Assembly: GCA_045605765.1 (NCBI GenBank)
Contig: JAZUQQ010000021.1
Location: forward strand, 1 to 62,279
From: SIG672 sp045605765
Lineage (GTDB): Bacteria; Bacillota; Clostridia; Oscillospirales; CAG-272
Direction: 5' to 3'
Length of the DNA: 62,279 nucleotides
Both the position numbers and the translations under genes were made by a program. Within the stretch, counting starts at the first letter, position 1, and the number at the start of each line of letters is the position of its first letter. Of the stretch, positions 1 to 8,507 are shown one piece after another. The notes beneath the pieces were generated by a model. It was not told the DNA's origin. It saw only the letters and a list, made by a program, of their open reading frames with translations, and did no database searches.

Positions 1-1536
1 AGAGCTATCCTTGAAAAGTACGCAAAGGATAACGGATTTGAGAACATCCAAATCTTCATAGACGATGGTTACTCGGGCGTCAGCTTTAACCGACCGGACT
101 TCCAAAGGCTTCTTGAAATGATGGAACAAGGAAAGGTGGCAACACTCATCACTAAAGACCTCTCCCGTCTCGGCAGAAACTATATCGAGGTGGGTAACTA
201 CACCGAAATGCTGTTCCCGAGATGGAACGTTCGGTATATCGCTGTCAATGACAACTACGATTCGCTTTACAGCGAGGGCAACGAGTTCGCTCCCTTCAAG
301 AATCTCTTCAACGAATGGTTCGCAAGAGATACGAGTAAGAAGATCCGTGCAGTTGTAAAAGCCAAAGCCGAACGCGGTGAGCGTGTCAGCACACAAATAC
401 CGTACGGTTACAAAAAGGATCCCGACGTAAAAGGACATCTGCTGATTGATGAAGAAACCGCTCCAATTGTGAGAAGGATATTCGAACTGTGCGCACAAGG
501 AATGGGGCCTACGAATATCGGAAAAGTTTTAAGTAAAGATATGGTATTTAAGCCGACGTTTTATCGGTATCACCGACAAGGTGTCTATGGAACCATAACG
601 GATACTGATAAACCATACGGATGGACTTCTGAAACTGTATCAGACATCTTAAGAAATGAAGTATATCTCGGACACACAATCAATTGCAGAACCCGTGTCA
701 TATCCTACAAGGACAAACGGCAAGTTGACGTTCCAAAGAGCGAACAGTACCGATTCGAAAATACCCACGAAGCAATCATTGACCAAGAGACGTGGGACGC
801 GGTTCAAAAGGTTCGTGAAGGAAAACGCCGCCGCAACAATATGGGTGAGCTTGACAAATACAGCGGTCTTCTGTACTGTGCCGACTGCGGTTCAAAGCTG
901 TACTTTGTTCGGGGAAAATCCATCAAGCCGAGTGATTACAACTTTATATGCAGCCGATACCGCAAACACATTGGAGAGCAACTATGTACCGCACATCGAA
1001 TCCGTGAGGTTGCCCTTGATGAAATCATTCTGGAAGAGATTCGCCGAATCACTTACTATGCACGTACCAAGACTCGCGAGTTTGTAGAGTTCATAAACAA
1101 GAAAAGCTCCTCAGAAAACCGAAGAGAGCTTACCGCAAAAACGAATGAACTTGCCAAATTGGAGAAACGTAACGCGGAGCTGAACACCTTATTCAAAAGA
1201 CTTTACGAGGATAATGTTCTCGGTAAAATCACAAACGAACAGTTCCGTATGTTATCCGATGGTTACAACGCAGAGCAAAGAACGATAGCGGACCAGATTC
1301 CAATCCTGCAAAAGAAGATTGAAGATCTGAAAGCTTCCTCAACCAACGTGGAACGCTTTGTAACGATCTCAAATAAATACACCGACTTGCAAGATTTAAC
1401 GCCGGAGATTCTGCGAACTTTCGTAGACAAGATCGTAATTCACGAGCGAACCGAAAAATGGGCGAAAACAGCAGAACAACAGATCGACATCTACTTTAGA
1501 TACGTTGGATGCATTGTTACCAATCCTACAAATTAA
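1..1536 (+). CDS. Large serine recombinase, 5' end outside the window
   Basis: The reading frame is open from base 1, so the start codon and the catalytic serine lie outside the window. What remains is the second half of the resolvase domain (DLSRLGRN, about 50 codons in), a recombinase domain (LIDEETAPIVRRIFEL, then the ETVSDILRNEVYLGH helix), a zinc ribbon (CADCGSKLYF, then a CSRY...C pair), a charged coiled coil and a DUF4368-like C-terminus. Proteins of this kind (TnpX/TndX type) excise and integrate conjugative or mobilisable elements through a circular intermediate. No other element gene is visible, so the element must extend to the left and this gene marks its right edge. The next chromosomal gene, the ylmC-like gene, ends only about 100 bases further on. 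The family call is secure; the specific element is not known. Confidence 0.93.
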   Translation, partial: RAILEKYAKDNGFENIQIFIDDGYSGVSFNRPDFQRLLEMMEQGKVATLITKDLSRLGRNYIEVGNYTEMLFPRWNVRYIAVNDNYDSLYSEGNEFAPFKNLFNEWFARDTSKKIRAVVKAKAERGERVSTQIPYGYKKDPDVKGHLLIDEETAPIVRRIFELCAQGMGPTNIGKVLSKDMVFKPTFYRYHRQGVYGTITDTDKPYGWTSETVSDILRNEVYLGHTINCRTRVISYKDKRQVDVPKSEQYRFENTHEAIIDQETWDAVQKVREGKRRRNNMGELDKYSGLLYCADCGSKLYFVRGKSIKPSDYNFICSRYRKHIGEQLCTAHRIREVALDEIILEEIRRITYYARTKTREFVEFINKKSSSENRRELTAKTNELAKLEKRNAELNTLFKRLYEDNVLGKITNEQFRMLSDGYNAEQRTIADQIPILQKKIEDLKASSTNVERFVTISNKYTDLQDLTPEILRTFVDKIVIHERTEKWAKTAEQQIDIYFRYVGCIVTNPTN

Positions 1537-1548
1537 AGCAAAAGGAAA

Positions 1549-1574
1549 GGACGGACAGCCTATACTGTCCGTCC
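1549..1574. terminator. Hairpin after the recombinase gene
   Basis: A perfect 10-bp stem (ggacggacag / ctgtccgtcc) with a 6-base loop lies 12 bases after the recombinase stop. No T-run follows on the plus strand, so it may be a weak terminator or part of the end of the mobile element. A second short inverted repeat (ttacgct / agcgtaa) follows at about 1593-1634. Confidence 0.4.
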
Positions 1575-1639
1575 AACTCCACGCCACCGCCTTACGCTGA
1601 AACATCCTTATGAGAAGTAGCGTAATCGGTTCGCTTTTT

Positions 1640-1924
1640 TCAGTCTTTCTTTTTTTTTGATCTATGATGCCTCTCGCGTGGCATAAGATTAGTAACGCGT
1701 ACGAGGATAATATCTCCTCCTATCTGCTCCACACAGTCCCAAGGAATTATATAGTCGTTTCCGCGTGAAAAGCCGAAGCATCTGAACTCACCCGGTACGA
1801 TAAGCGAACAAATACTACCGCAGACAGGGTCTATCTCCATATCGCAAACGTAGCCAAAGCGCCGTCCGTCACATATATTTACGACTTCCTTTTCTCTCAG
1901 CGTATAAAAAGAGCATTTTTCCAT
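1640..1924 (-). CDS. YlmC/YmxH family PRC-barrel protein
   Basis: 94 residues. The core reads KEVVNICDGRRFGYVCDMEID, then SLIVPG and YIIPWDCVEQIGGDIILV, the signature of YlmC/YmxH proteins, a small single PRC-barrel family found in spore-formers. The biochemical role is not established. It starts at an ATG with an AAAGGA ribosome site and lies 16 bases downstream of spoIVA on the same strand, so co-transcription with spoIVA is likely. The last 15 or so residues (ERHHRSKKKKD) are a basic tail beyond the usual end of the domain. The recombinase-bearing element lies immediately beyond, so the tail may have been altered by that insertion; this is inference. Confidence 0.85.
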   Translation of the reverse strand: MEKCSFYTLREKEVVNICDGRRFGYVCDMEIDPVCGSICSLIVPGEFRCFGFSRGNDYIIPWDCVEQIGGDIILVRVTNLMPRERHHRSKKKKD

Positions 1925-1940
1925 ATTTTAGTCCTTTTTA

Positions 1941-3413
1941 TCAGAGAATTATGCAGATAAGTCCGCCGCTTCCCTCATTGACGATACGGCTGAGAGTTTC
2001 GGAAAGCTTTTCGCGCGCGTTCTCGGGAACGTTAAGAAGCTTTGCGTGAAGTCCCTCGTTGACAAGCTCATAAAGGGTCTTTCCGAAAAGATTTGTTCCC
2101 CAGATCTTGGTCGGGTCTTCGTCAAATTCGCTGAGCAGGTATTTTATAAGATCCTCGCTCTGCTGCTCACTTCCGACGACCGGATTTATCTCGGTTTCGA
2201 GGGTCGCCTTTATCATATGAATGGAGGGTGCACTTGCTTTAAGACGAACACCGTATCCGCCCGAATGTTTTACGAGCTTCGGCTCTTCAAGGTGCATATC
2301 CTCGATATCGGGAACGATAATTCCGTATCCCTTGTTTTCGGCGTCGTCGAGCGCGCTCGCTATTCTATCGTATTTTTCCTTGATAGCGGCAAGATTTTTG
2401 AAGGTCTGGATAAGAGTTTCTTCATCGGAAATATCAAGTCCTGTCATCTCGCTTACGACCTTAAAGTAAAGCTCTGGGTCGAGCGTAAGCGACATCTGCG
2501 CCCTTCCCGTTCCGAGGTCTATCTCATCTACCGATGCCGACGATACGTACACGTTTTCCGACAGCTTATCAAAGGCGGTCTTTATCTGACCTATTTTGCT
2601 GATCTTTCCCGCGCAGTCAAGAATATCTCTGCGAAGCGACTCGATTATCGGATGATCGCTTTCAAGCGCAAGAGTCCACTCAGGAAGATCTACCGATATC
2701 TCGGAAATCGGAAATTCGAGAAGCACGAGCTCAAGTATATAGCGTATATCCTCGCTATCAAGGGTCATACAGTTGACGAGCGCGACGGGAACTCCGTATC
2801 TTTCTTCTATTTCAAGCGCAAGCGATTCGCTCTCTGGCGCTTCGGGGTGAGCCGAATTAAGTATTATGGCAAAAGGTTTATTCATCGCGCGAAGCTCGCT
2901 GACGACTCTGCGCTCTGCTTCCTCGTACTGAGCGCGCGGAATATCACACACGCTTCCGTCAGTGGTTACCACAAATCCGATAGTGCTATGATCTGTAATG
3001 ACCTTTTTAGTTCCTATTTCAGCCGCCTCGCCGAACGGGAGCGGAGTGCTCGACCAAGGTGTCAGCACCATTCTCGGTCTGCCCTCCTCGGTCTGACCGA
3101 GAGCATCCGAAACGATATATCCCACGCAGTCAACCATCTTTACACTGAGTGAGGCAACATCATCAAGAGATATCTTGACCGCCTCGTCAGGAATAAATTT
3201 TGGTTCGGTAGTCATTACGGTACGACCCGCCGCAGACTGAGGCATTTCGTCCTTTGCTCTTTCTCTGTCGTAATCGTCCGAAATATTGGGAAGAACCAAG
3301 GTCTCCATAAATCTTTTGATAAATGTCGATTTACCGGTTCGCACCGGACCCACTACTCCGACGTAAATATCGCCTCCGGTGCGCGTTGCGATATCGCGAT
3401 AGATATTTGTCAT
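1941..3413 (-). CDS. spoIVA: Stage IV sporulation protein A, spore coat morphogenetic ATPase
   Basis: 490 residues, the usual family length (about 492 in Bacillus). The Walker A motif GPVRTGKST lies at residues 22-30, followed by the family signature TEPKFIPDEAVKI and a long C-terminal assembly region. In the family, SpoIVA uses ATP to polymerise on the forespore surface, where it forms the coat basement layer and anchors the cortex machinery. The ATG is preceded by GGAGGAGAAAAT. The leader carries a short GC hairpin at 3437-3454, and a CATATAAT box about 80 bases upstream could be a sporulation sigma-E type -10; that promoter call is weak. It is strong evidence that the host makes endospores. 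The insertion sequence sits directly upstream, about 120 bases before the start. Confidence 0.97.
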   Translation of the reverse strand: MTNIYRDIATRTGGDIYVGVVGPVRTGKSTFIKRFMETLVLPNISDDYDRERAKDEMPQSAAGRTVMTTEPKFIPDEAVKISLDDVASLSVKMVDCVGYIVSDALGQTEEGRPRMVLTPWSSTPLPFGEAAEIGTKKVITDHSTIGFVVTTDGSVCDIPRAQYEEAERRVVSELRAMNKPFAIILNSAHPEAPESESLALEIEERYGVPVALVNCMTLDSEDIRYILELVLLEFPISEISVDLPEWTLALESDHPIIESLRRDILDCAGKISKIGQIKTAFDKLSENVYVSSASVDEIDLGTGRAQMSLTLDPELYFKVVSEMTGLDISDEETLIQTFKNLAAIKEKYDRIASALDDAENKGYGIIVPDIEDMHLEEPKLVKHSGGYGVRLKASAPSIHMIKATLETEINPVVGSEQQSEDLIKYLLSEFDEDPTKIWGTNLFGKTLYELVNEGLHAKLLNVPENAREKLSETLSRIVNEGSGGLICIIL

Positions 3414-3531
3414 ATTTTCTCCTCCAAACAGATAAACGGACGCGGTCGCGTCCGCGATTTCTTTGGTACATAATTATGTAAAAGGATTTTATTATATGAC
3501 AGTTTTGAAATTTCGTTACGCAAATAAATAT

Positions 3532-3550
3532 CCACCCGCACAGCGGGTGG
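3532..3550. repeat. Subterminal hairpin, right end of IS200 element
   Basis: Perfect 8-bp stem ccacccgc / gcgggtgg with a 3-base loop, downstream of tnpA. In this family TnpA recognises such hairpins in single-stranded DNA near the element ends. Confidence 0.7.
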
Positions 3551-3630
3551 TATTTCAGTTTCGGGCATAGCCCTAATACTACTGGCTACGCACAAGTCCG
3601 TCTTTTATTGGCCTGCCAGCCATGCAATTG

Positions 3631-4100
3631 TTACTTACTACCCATAAATGGGTCCCGTGGGTCGAACAAACTTAATTGATCGCTTTCCTGATCTCTTTTA
3701 AGTTGGTCGGCGATATATTCTTTTATTGCCTTCGTATTCTTACCCACGGTATCAACGTAATATCCCTTACACCAAAATTCGCGATTTCGGTATGCAAACT
3801 TCATATTTCCGAATTTTTGAAATATGAGCATTGCACTTTTCCTTTCAGATATCCCATAAATCCCGAAACGCTCATTTGGGGCGGGATGCTTACCAACATA
3901 TGTATATGGTCCGGACACACTTCTCCTTCTATTATTTCTACACCCTTCCATTGGCAGAGTTGACGGAGTATTTCTCGTATATCCAACCTCTTCTCTGCAA
4001 AAAATACTTTTCGTCTGTATTTTGGCGCAAACACTATATGATACTTGCAATTCCAACTTGTATGTGCTAAACTATTATTGTCTATGGTCACTTTTTTCAT
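3631..4100 (-). pseudogene. tnpA: IS200-like transposase TnpA, frameshifted
   Basis: HUH-type Y1 transposase of about 155 residues when both frames are joined. The first frame holds SWNCKYHIVFAPKYRRKVFF and the metal-binding motif DHIHML, then ends out of frame after GYLKGK. The correct continuation, SAMLIFQKFGNMKFAYRNREF followed by GYYVDTVG and KEYIADQ with the likely catalytic tyrosine, is in another frame. At about 3840 the sequence reads GGAAAAGTGC; one more A would restore a single frame. So this is a one-base loss in a short A-run, a sequencing error, or slippage. The start is the ATG at 4100, because the TTG further upstream lies in the ribosome site GGAGG itself. Without the tyrosine the first product should be inactive. 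Confidence 0.85.
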
Positions 4101-4104
4101 AGAT

Positions 4105-4172
4105 AAATCCTCCAAATATGTTTTTTAGTTTGACTGGCAGGTCTTTCTAATTATATCATATTTGGAGGATTT
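4105..4172 (-). promoter_or_regulatory. RBS-sequestering stem-loop in the tnpA leader
   Basis: A perfect 16-bp inverted repeat, 4105-4120 with 4157-4172, and a 36-base loop. Read in the tnpA direction, the 3' arm contains the GGAGG ribosome site placed 8 bases before the ATG, so the folded leader would hide it. IS200 elements of enterobacteria are known to restrain transposase translation with such a leader hairpin. The same logic is visible here. Confidence 0.75.
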
Positions 4173-4196
4173 TTTCTCACCGGTTAACCTCTCCCG

Positions 4197-4219
4197 AACC
4201 ACGCCACTATGGCGTGGTT
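4197..4219. repeat. Subterminal hairpin, left end of IS200 element
   Basis: Perfect 10-bp stem aaccacgcca / tggcgtggtt with a 3-base loop, upstream of tnpA. It is the counterpart of the hairpin at 3532-3550. Confidence 0.7.
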
Positions 4220-4228
4220 TTCGTATAC

Positions 4229-4258
4229 AAAAAAGCGATCTGCTACTCAGCAGATCGC
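4229..4258 (-). terminator. Terminator of the membrane protein gene at 4276-5196
   Basis: Stem gcgatctgct / agcagatcgc (4235-4244 with 4249-4258) and a 4-base loop, with a run of six A on the plus strand at 4229-4234. That gives a U-run on the minus-strand transcript. It sits 17 bases after the stop of the adjacent gene. Confidence 0.85.
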
Positions 4259-4275
4259 CTATTAAATATTCACGC

Positions 4276-5196
4276 TCAAAGCAGATGCCGATCGTTTGCG
4301 GGAGCACCAGAAATTTTAGATGTCTTCTCCGAATTCAGAGCCGAAGCAAGAGCAAAACAAGCAACCGCACTTGCAACCTCGTTTGCCGCGAGAATAAGAT
4401 CCTCCGCAAGCATAGGAGCCGCGGACACTGCCGTCAGAACTCCGATCACAATAAACCAAATTTTGATACCTCTGAGCGAGAGCTCAGCTTCGGAATTCGA
4501 TGCAATAGCATCTATCGAGTTTTCAAGCTGCTTACGGAGCTTACGAACGAAAAGCTCGTTAATGATTATCGTCACTACAGCACCGATTATGAGAACTACT
4601 CCGAGCACTATCATTATGATACCGAGAAAATCGGCAATAGACATTCCGAGATCTTTAATTTCGCCGCGTATCTCATCAAGCTCTTCAAGAGTTTCTCCGT
4701 CAAGCTCCATATAGAAATTTACGTAAGAATCTCCGTTGCCGTTTTCGAGCGCATCAAGCCCTGCATCGATCTCGGTATCAAGTGTCATCACGTTAGGCGC
4801 AAACACGATACAAAGCGTCGCGGCTATGAACATACAAACTATACCGATTATAGCAACTATATAGTAAGCTTTGAGCACACCCGAAAGGAATTTCATTTCC
4901 TTGAAGGGTGTTTCTCTTTTTGCCATTGAATACGCCATCCACATACCGATAGCGAATAGGATCGCAAATATGTCTACCGAGCCTGCGATAAGCGACGCGC
5001 CTGCCACAACCGTATATGCGATAACCGCGGTGAAAAAGGCTTTCGACGAGAATATCACTTTTATCCTATCAGCAAATCTTTTACCTTTATTCTCTGCGTA
5101 CGAGGTGTCAAAATCATCAACGCTCGGAGTTTCGGGTGCATAGTTCTCTGTATAAGAGCTCTGATTTTCGTTTAAATTAAAATCGTTCTGATTCAT
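4276..5196 (-). CDS. Integral membrane protein of unknown function
   Basis: 306 residues; I do not recognise the family. The first 45 residues are hydrophilic and rich in N, S and E. Hydrophobic segments follow at roughly 50-90 (one or two helices), 108-133 (AYYIVAIIGIVCMFIAATL), 188-212 (GIIMIVLGVVLIIGAVVTI) and 247-290 (two). An acidic stretch between the third and fourth segments (DTEIDAGLDALENGNG) is probably exposed. The ATG has an AAAGGA site 7 bases upstream, and a clear terminator follows. It is not co-transcribed with the upstream EF-G-like gene, which has its own hairpin terminator. No catalytic motif is visible. Confidence 0.75.
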   Translation of the reverse strand: MNQNDFNLNENQSSYTENYAPETPSVDDFDTSYAENKGKRFADRIKVIFSSKAFFTAVIAYTVVAGASLIAGSVDIFAILFAIGMWMAYSMAKRETPFKEMKFLSGVLKAYYIVAIIGIVCMFIAATLCIVFAPNVMTLDTEIDAGLDALENGNGDSYVNFYMELDGETLEELDEIRGEIKDLGMSIADFLGIIMIVLGVVLIIGAVVTIIINELFVRKLRKQLENSIDAIASNSEAELSLRGIKIWFIVIGVLTAVSAAPMLAEDLILAANEVASAVACFALASALNSEKTSKISGAPANDRHLL

Positions 5197-5225
5197 ACTT
5201 ATTTCCTTTCTGTATTATAAAGTCA

Positions 5226-5250
5226 GACGGAGCGGTAAAACCGCTCCGTC
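5226..5250 (-). terminator. Hairpin after the EF-G-like gene
   Basis: Perfect 10-bp stem gacggagcgg / ccgctccgtc with a 5-base loop, 7 bases beyond the stop. The U-rich tail on the minus strand is short and interrupted, so it may be a leaky terminator. Confidence 0.65.
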
Positions 5251-5256
5251 GAAATC

Positions 5257-7320
5257 TTACTTATCTTCCGAAGCAGCCTTTGCCTCTGCTATTACCTTCT
5301 GCGCGATATTGGCTGGAACCTCGTCGTAACGCGTTACCTTATAAACGAAGCTTCCTCTTCCCTGTGTCGTCGCAAGAAGCGCGATAGCGTAATCGGTCAT
5401 TTCCGATTTCGGCACTTCTGCTTGAACTGTGGTATATCCCGGTCTTTCGTCCGAAGGCTCCATTCCGAGAACTGCACCGCGGCGCTTACCGTTAATATCT
5501 CCCATAACGTCTCCAAGCATCGCTTCTGGTATAGTTACACTGAGCTCACCGATCGGCTCGAGGAGAACCGGCTTTGCAAGAGGAAGTCCGGTCTTATACG
5601 CGATAGAAGCCGCCATCTTGAAGGAAAGCTCGTTAGAGTCAACATCGTGGTAAGATCCGTCGTAAAGGTCTGCCGCGAGGTTTACTACGGGATATCCCGC
5701 AAGAACGCCCTTTTGCATAGCCTCTTGAAGTCCCTTTTCGATTGCAGGAAAGAAGTTTTTGGGAACCGATCCGCCAACAACGCTCGTGGTGAAGGTAAGT
5801 CCCTCTGCCTCACCGGGCGCAAATCTGATCTTCACGTCTCCGTACTGTCCATGTCCGCCCGACTGCTTCTTATGCTTACCTTGAACGTCTGCTCTGCCCT
5901 TGATAGTTTCTCTGTACGCAATCTTGGGAGTAGCGAGCTCTGCCGCAGGACCGCCGCGTGCCTTGACCTTGGAAAGAATGACGTCTATCTGCATATCACC
6001 CATTGCACTGAGCAGGAGCTGACGAGTCTCCGAGTCATTTTCAAACTTAACAGTCTTATCCTCGTCCATTATCTTCTGGATACCCTGAACGATCTTATCC
6101 TCGTCTCCCTTTGCCTTGGGGGATACTGCTACCGTATAAATCGGTTCGGGATATATTGCGGGTGCGTACGCCTGCGCTACCGAAGCAGTAAGAGTATCGC
6201 AGGTATTGGTATCTACGAGCTTTGTAATAACTCCGATATCTCCGCAAGCAAGAGACTGTACTTCGGTCTGCTTTTTGCCGTTTACGGTATAGAAATGCAG
6301 GAATTTTTCATCTGTATCGGTAGCGATATTGTGAAGAGTATCGCCTGCTTTAAGCTCACCGCCGAGCACCTTGAAATAGGTAGTTCTTCCGAACTGATCT
6401 ACTGAGGTCTTGAAAACGTATATCGAGGGTGCACCTTCGGTAGCGATCTCAATAGTCTCTCCGTTTGCAAGCTTTTCGGTCTTTTTAGCGGTATGTCTCG
6501 GGAAGGAGTCTGCGATAATATCCATAACGAGGTCAATACCCCAAAGCTTTGCGGCACTTCCTGCGAATACGGGAACTATCTCACCTGCGATAATACCCTC
6601 GTGAAGTGCGTTTGCCGCTTCTTCTCTCGTTATCTCCTCTCCTTCGAGATATTTCATCATAAGTTCTTCGTCGGTAACGGCAACTGCTTCCATAAGCTTA
6701 TCGCGGTAGGTATCGACTCTCTTTTTATATTCGGGGTTTATCTCACCCTCGGTATGCTTACCCGTAGCGCCGTCGTAAACATACTTTTTGAGATCAAGCA
6801 GGTTGATGAACGAGCCCTTATCGTAAGCGGGGATAAGCACGGGGCATATCGTCTTACCAAAGGTCGAAGCGAGCGAATCGAACACGTTATGGAAATGTGC
6901 ATCGGGATCGTCATACTTGTTTACAAAGAACGCAATAGGCAGCTTAGCCTTAGTTGCTCTCTCCCACGCAAGCTCAGTTCCTACCTCGATACCAGACTTT
7001 GCGTCGACCGTGATGATAGCCGCATCGGCTACCCTGAGTGCACTGTGTACTTCACCCTCGAAGTTAAGAAATCCTGGTGTATCAAGTATATTTATCTTGG
7101 TATCCTTCCATATCGCGTTTGCTACTGACGTATATATAGAAAATCCGCGCTTTATTTCTTCTGCATCAAAGTCGGAAACAGTGTTTCCGTCAGGAACCTT
7201 TCCAAGACGGTCGGTAGTTTTGGTAAAATACAGCATAGCCTCAGCTATTGAAGTCTTTCCGCTTCCACCGTGACCCATAAAGCATACGTTTCTGATCTGT
7301 TTGGTTGTGAATTGTGCCAT
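5257..7320 (-). CDS. Elongation factor G paralogue (EF-G-like translational GTPase)
   Basis: 687 residues with the full EF-G layout: GTPase domain, domain II, the domain IV region (HKKQSGGHGQYGDVKIRFAP) and domain V. It is not canonical EF-G. The P-loop is GHGGSGKT instead of AHIDAGKT, switch II reads DTPGFLNF with Phe where EF-G has the catalytic His, and the guanine motif is NKYD. These are features of the second, EF-G-like group in Firmicutes, whose cellular role is not settled. Canonical fusA normally sits in the str operon, which is not here. A TTGCAT-17-TATAAT promoter lies at 7423-7451, and the ATG follows an AAAAGGAG site. The gene appears monocistronic. Confidence 0.9.
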   Translation of the reverse strand: MAQFTTKQIRNVCFMGHGGSGKTSIAEAMLYFTKTTDRLGKVPDGNTVSDFDAEEIKRGFSIYTSVANAIWKDTKINILDTPGFLNFEGEVHSALRVADAAIITVDAKSGIEVGTELAWERATKAKLPIAFFVNKYDDPDAHFHNVFDSLASTFGKTICPVLIPAYDKGSFINLLDLKKYVYDGATGKHTEGEINPEYKKRVDTYRDKLMEAVAVTDEELMMKYLEGEEITREEAANALHEGIIAGEIVPVFAGSAAKLWGIDLVMDIIADSFPRHTAKKTEKLANGETIEIATEGAPSIYVFKTSVDQFGRTTYFKVLGGELKAGDTLHNIATDTDEKFLHFYTVNGKKQTEVQSLACGDIGVITKLVDTNTCDTLTASVAQAYAPAIYPEPIYTVAVSPKAKGDEDKIVQGIQKIMDEDKTVKFENDSETRQLLLSAMGDMQIDVILSKVKARGGPAAELATPKIAYRETIKGRADVQGKHKKQSGGHGQYGDVKIRFAPGEAEGLTFTTSVVGGSVPKNFFPAIEKGLQEAMQKGVLAGYPVVNLAADLYDGSYHDVDSNELSFKMAASIAYKTGLPLAKPVLLEPIGELSVTIPEAMLGDVMGDINGKRRGAVLGMEPSDERPGYTTVQAEVPKSEMTDYAIALLATTQGRGSFVYKVTRYDEVPANIAQKVIAEAKAASEDK

Positions 7321-7422
7321 CTTTAAAAGTTCTCCTTTTACATATTATTACATATTAAGTATATATTTTCCGCGAACGCTTTGCCTCACAGCTAAAATAC
7401 AGCGTTTTCGTAACATACTGTA

Positions 7423-7451
7423 ATTATATACTATTTATTTCCAATATGCAA
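7423..7451 (-). promoter_or_regulatory. Promoter of the EF-G-like gene
   Basis: On the minus strand, TTGCAT (7446-7451), a 17-base spacer and a perfect TATAAT (7423-7428). The leader is about 100 bases. Confidence 0.7.
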
Positions 7452-7517
7452 TAGGCTTTTGAATATTTTTAACAAAAAAATGAAAAAATTAGGTCATTTT
7501 TACACACAAAGCCGATA

Positions 7518-8453
7518 TCATTCCCAAAATTTAGCTCCCTGCATGCTGTTGCGCCTTACCAGTTCCTTGTCTATCTCATTCATAACGACAAATTTTTTAC
7601 GGCTCCAATCGGGAGCGATAAGACTGTCCGGCGCGCCATCGCCTGTAACACGCGCTATAACGGTATCTGATGAGAGAATTTCAAGCTGGTCGCATACTGT
7701 CGAAACGTAATCTTCGAGGGTGGGAAGTTCAAACTCACCTGCGAGATACTGCTTCGCCATTTTCGTACCTTCAATTATATGGAGAAGATGTATTTTTATC
7801 ATAAACGGATTAAGTCTTGCAAGCTCTTTTGCCGTGTCGAGCATCATCTCGTGGGTCTCACCGGGGAGACCGTTTATTATATGTACGCAGACGTTAAGCC
7901 CTTTGAGTTTTTCGTAACCTTCGAGAAATTCCTCATATGTATGGCATCTGTTTATTCTTTCAGCGGTAATATCGTGAATAGTTTGAAGTCCGAGCTCAAC
8001 GGTTAGAAATGTGCGCTCATGAAGCTCTCTGAGGTACTCTGCCGTGTCGTCCGAGATACAGTCGGCGCGGGTTGCGATATCAAGCCCGACCGAGTTTGGA
8101 AGTGTGAGTGCCTTCTCGAATTTTTCTTTAAGTACAGCGAGCGGAGCGTAGGTGTTCGTGTGTGCCTGAAAATAAGGGATGCAAAGTCCGCCCTCCCATT
8201 TTTTCTCCATCGTTTTTCTCACTATATTGTATTGCTCGTCTATCGAAAGCGTGGGTGAAGCGGCGAAATCTCCGCTTCCGCGCGACGAGCAATAGGTACA
8301 CCCTCCGATGCCTCGACTGCCGTCTATATTAGGGCAGGTGAAACCTGCGTCAAGCGTCACCTTAAATACCTTTTTACCGAATTTTTGGCGCAAAAAATAG
8401 TCGTAGGTGTAATACCTCTTATTCGAGTCAGAATAAGGAAATGGATTTATCAT
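7518..8453 (-). CDS. Radical SAM protein, TIGR01212/YhcC family
   Basis: About 311 residues. The iron-sulfur motif is in the YhcC form, FTCPNIDG...GGCTYC, with an unusually long gap between the first and second cysteines. Downstream come QAHTNTYAPL, GLDIATRADC and ELGLQTIHD, all diagnostic of this family. These proteins are predicted S-adenosylmethionine radical enzymes; the substrate is not established here. I place the start at the ATG at 8453 because CCGGAGATTAAA precedes it at good spacing; the longer frame would begin at a TTG inside the upstream hairpin. It lies 54 bases downstream of the rnfD-like gene on the same strand. Confidence 0.88.
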   Translation of the reverse strand: MINPFPYSDSNKRYYTYDYFLRQKFGKKVFKVTLDAGFTCPNIDGSRGIGGCTYCSSRGSGDFAASPTLSIDEQYNIVRKTMEKKWEGGLCIPYFQAHTNTYAPLAVLKEKFEKALTLPNSVGLDIATRADCISDDTAEYLRELHERTFLTVELGLQTIHDITAERINRCHTYEEFLEGYEKLKGLNVCVHIINGLPGETHEMMLDTAKELARLNPFMIKIHLLHIIEGTKMAKQYLAGEFELPTLEDYVSTVCDQLEILSSDTVIARVTGDGAPDSLIAPDWSRKKFVVMNEIDKELVRRNSMQGAKFWE

Positions 8454-8473
8454 TTTAATCTCCGGTTTATGCA

Positions 8474-8499
8474 AAATCGACGGTAGTAACCGTCGATTT
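8474..8499 (-). terminator. Hairpin between the rnfD-like gene and the radical SAM gene
   Basis: Perfect 11-bp stem aaatcgacggt / accgtcgattt with a 4-base loop, just after the rnfD-like stop. Only a short U-run follows on the minus strand, so it may reduce but not stop read-through into the radical SAM gene. Confidence 0.55.
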
Positions 8500-8507
8500 G
8501 TATTTAG

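Larger units (their letters stand above)
3531..4220 (-). mobile_element. IS200-type insertion sequence (IS200/IS605 family, tnpA only)
   Basis: About 700 bp, the size of IS200-like elements. It has one transposase gene flanked by subterminal hairpins (3532-3550 and 4197-4219) instead of terminal inverted repeats. A further 8-bp pair, CCTGCCAG at 3612-3619 and CTGGCAGG at 4134-4141, sits inside the ends. Exact boundaries cannot be fixed without an empty site. The element lies between spoIVA and the next minus-strand gene, just outside that gene's terminator, and interrupts no recognised gene. No tnpB or omega RNA is present. Confidence 0.85.
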
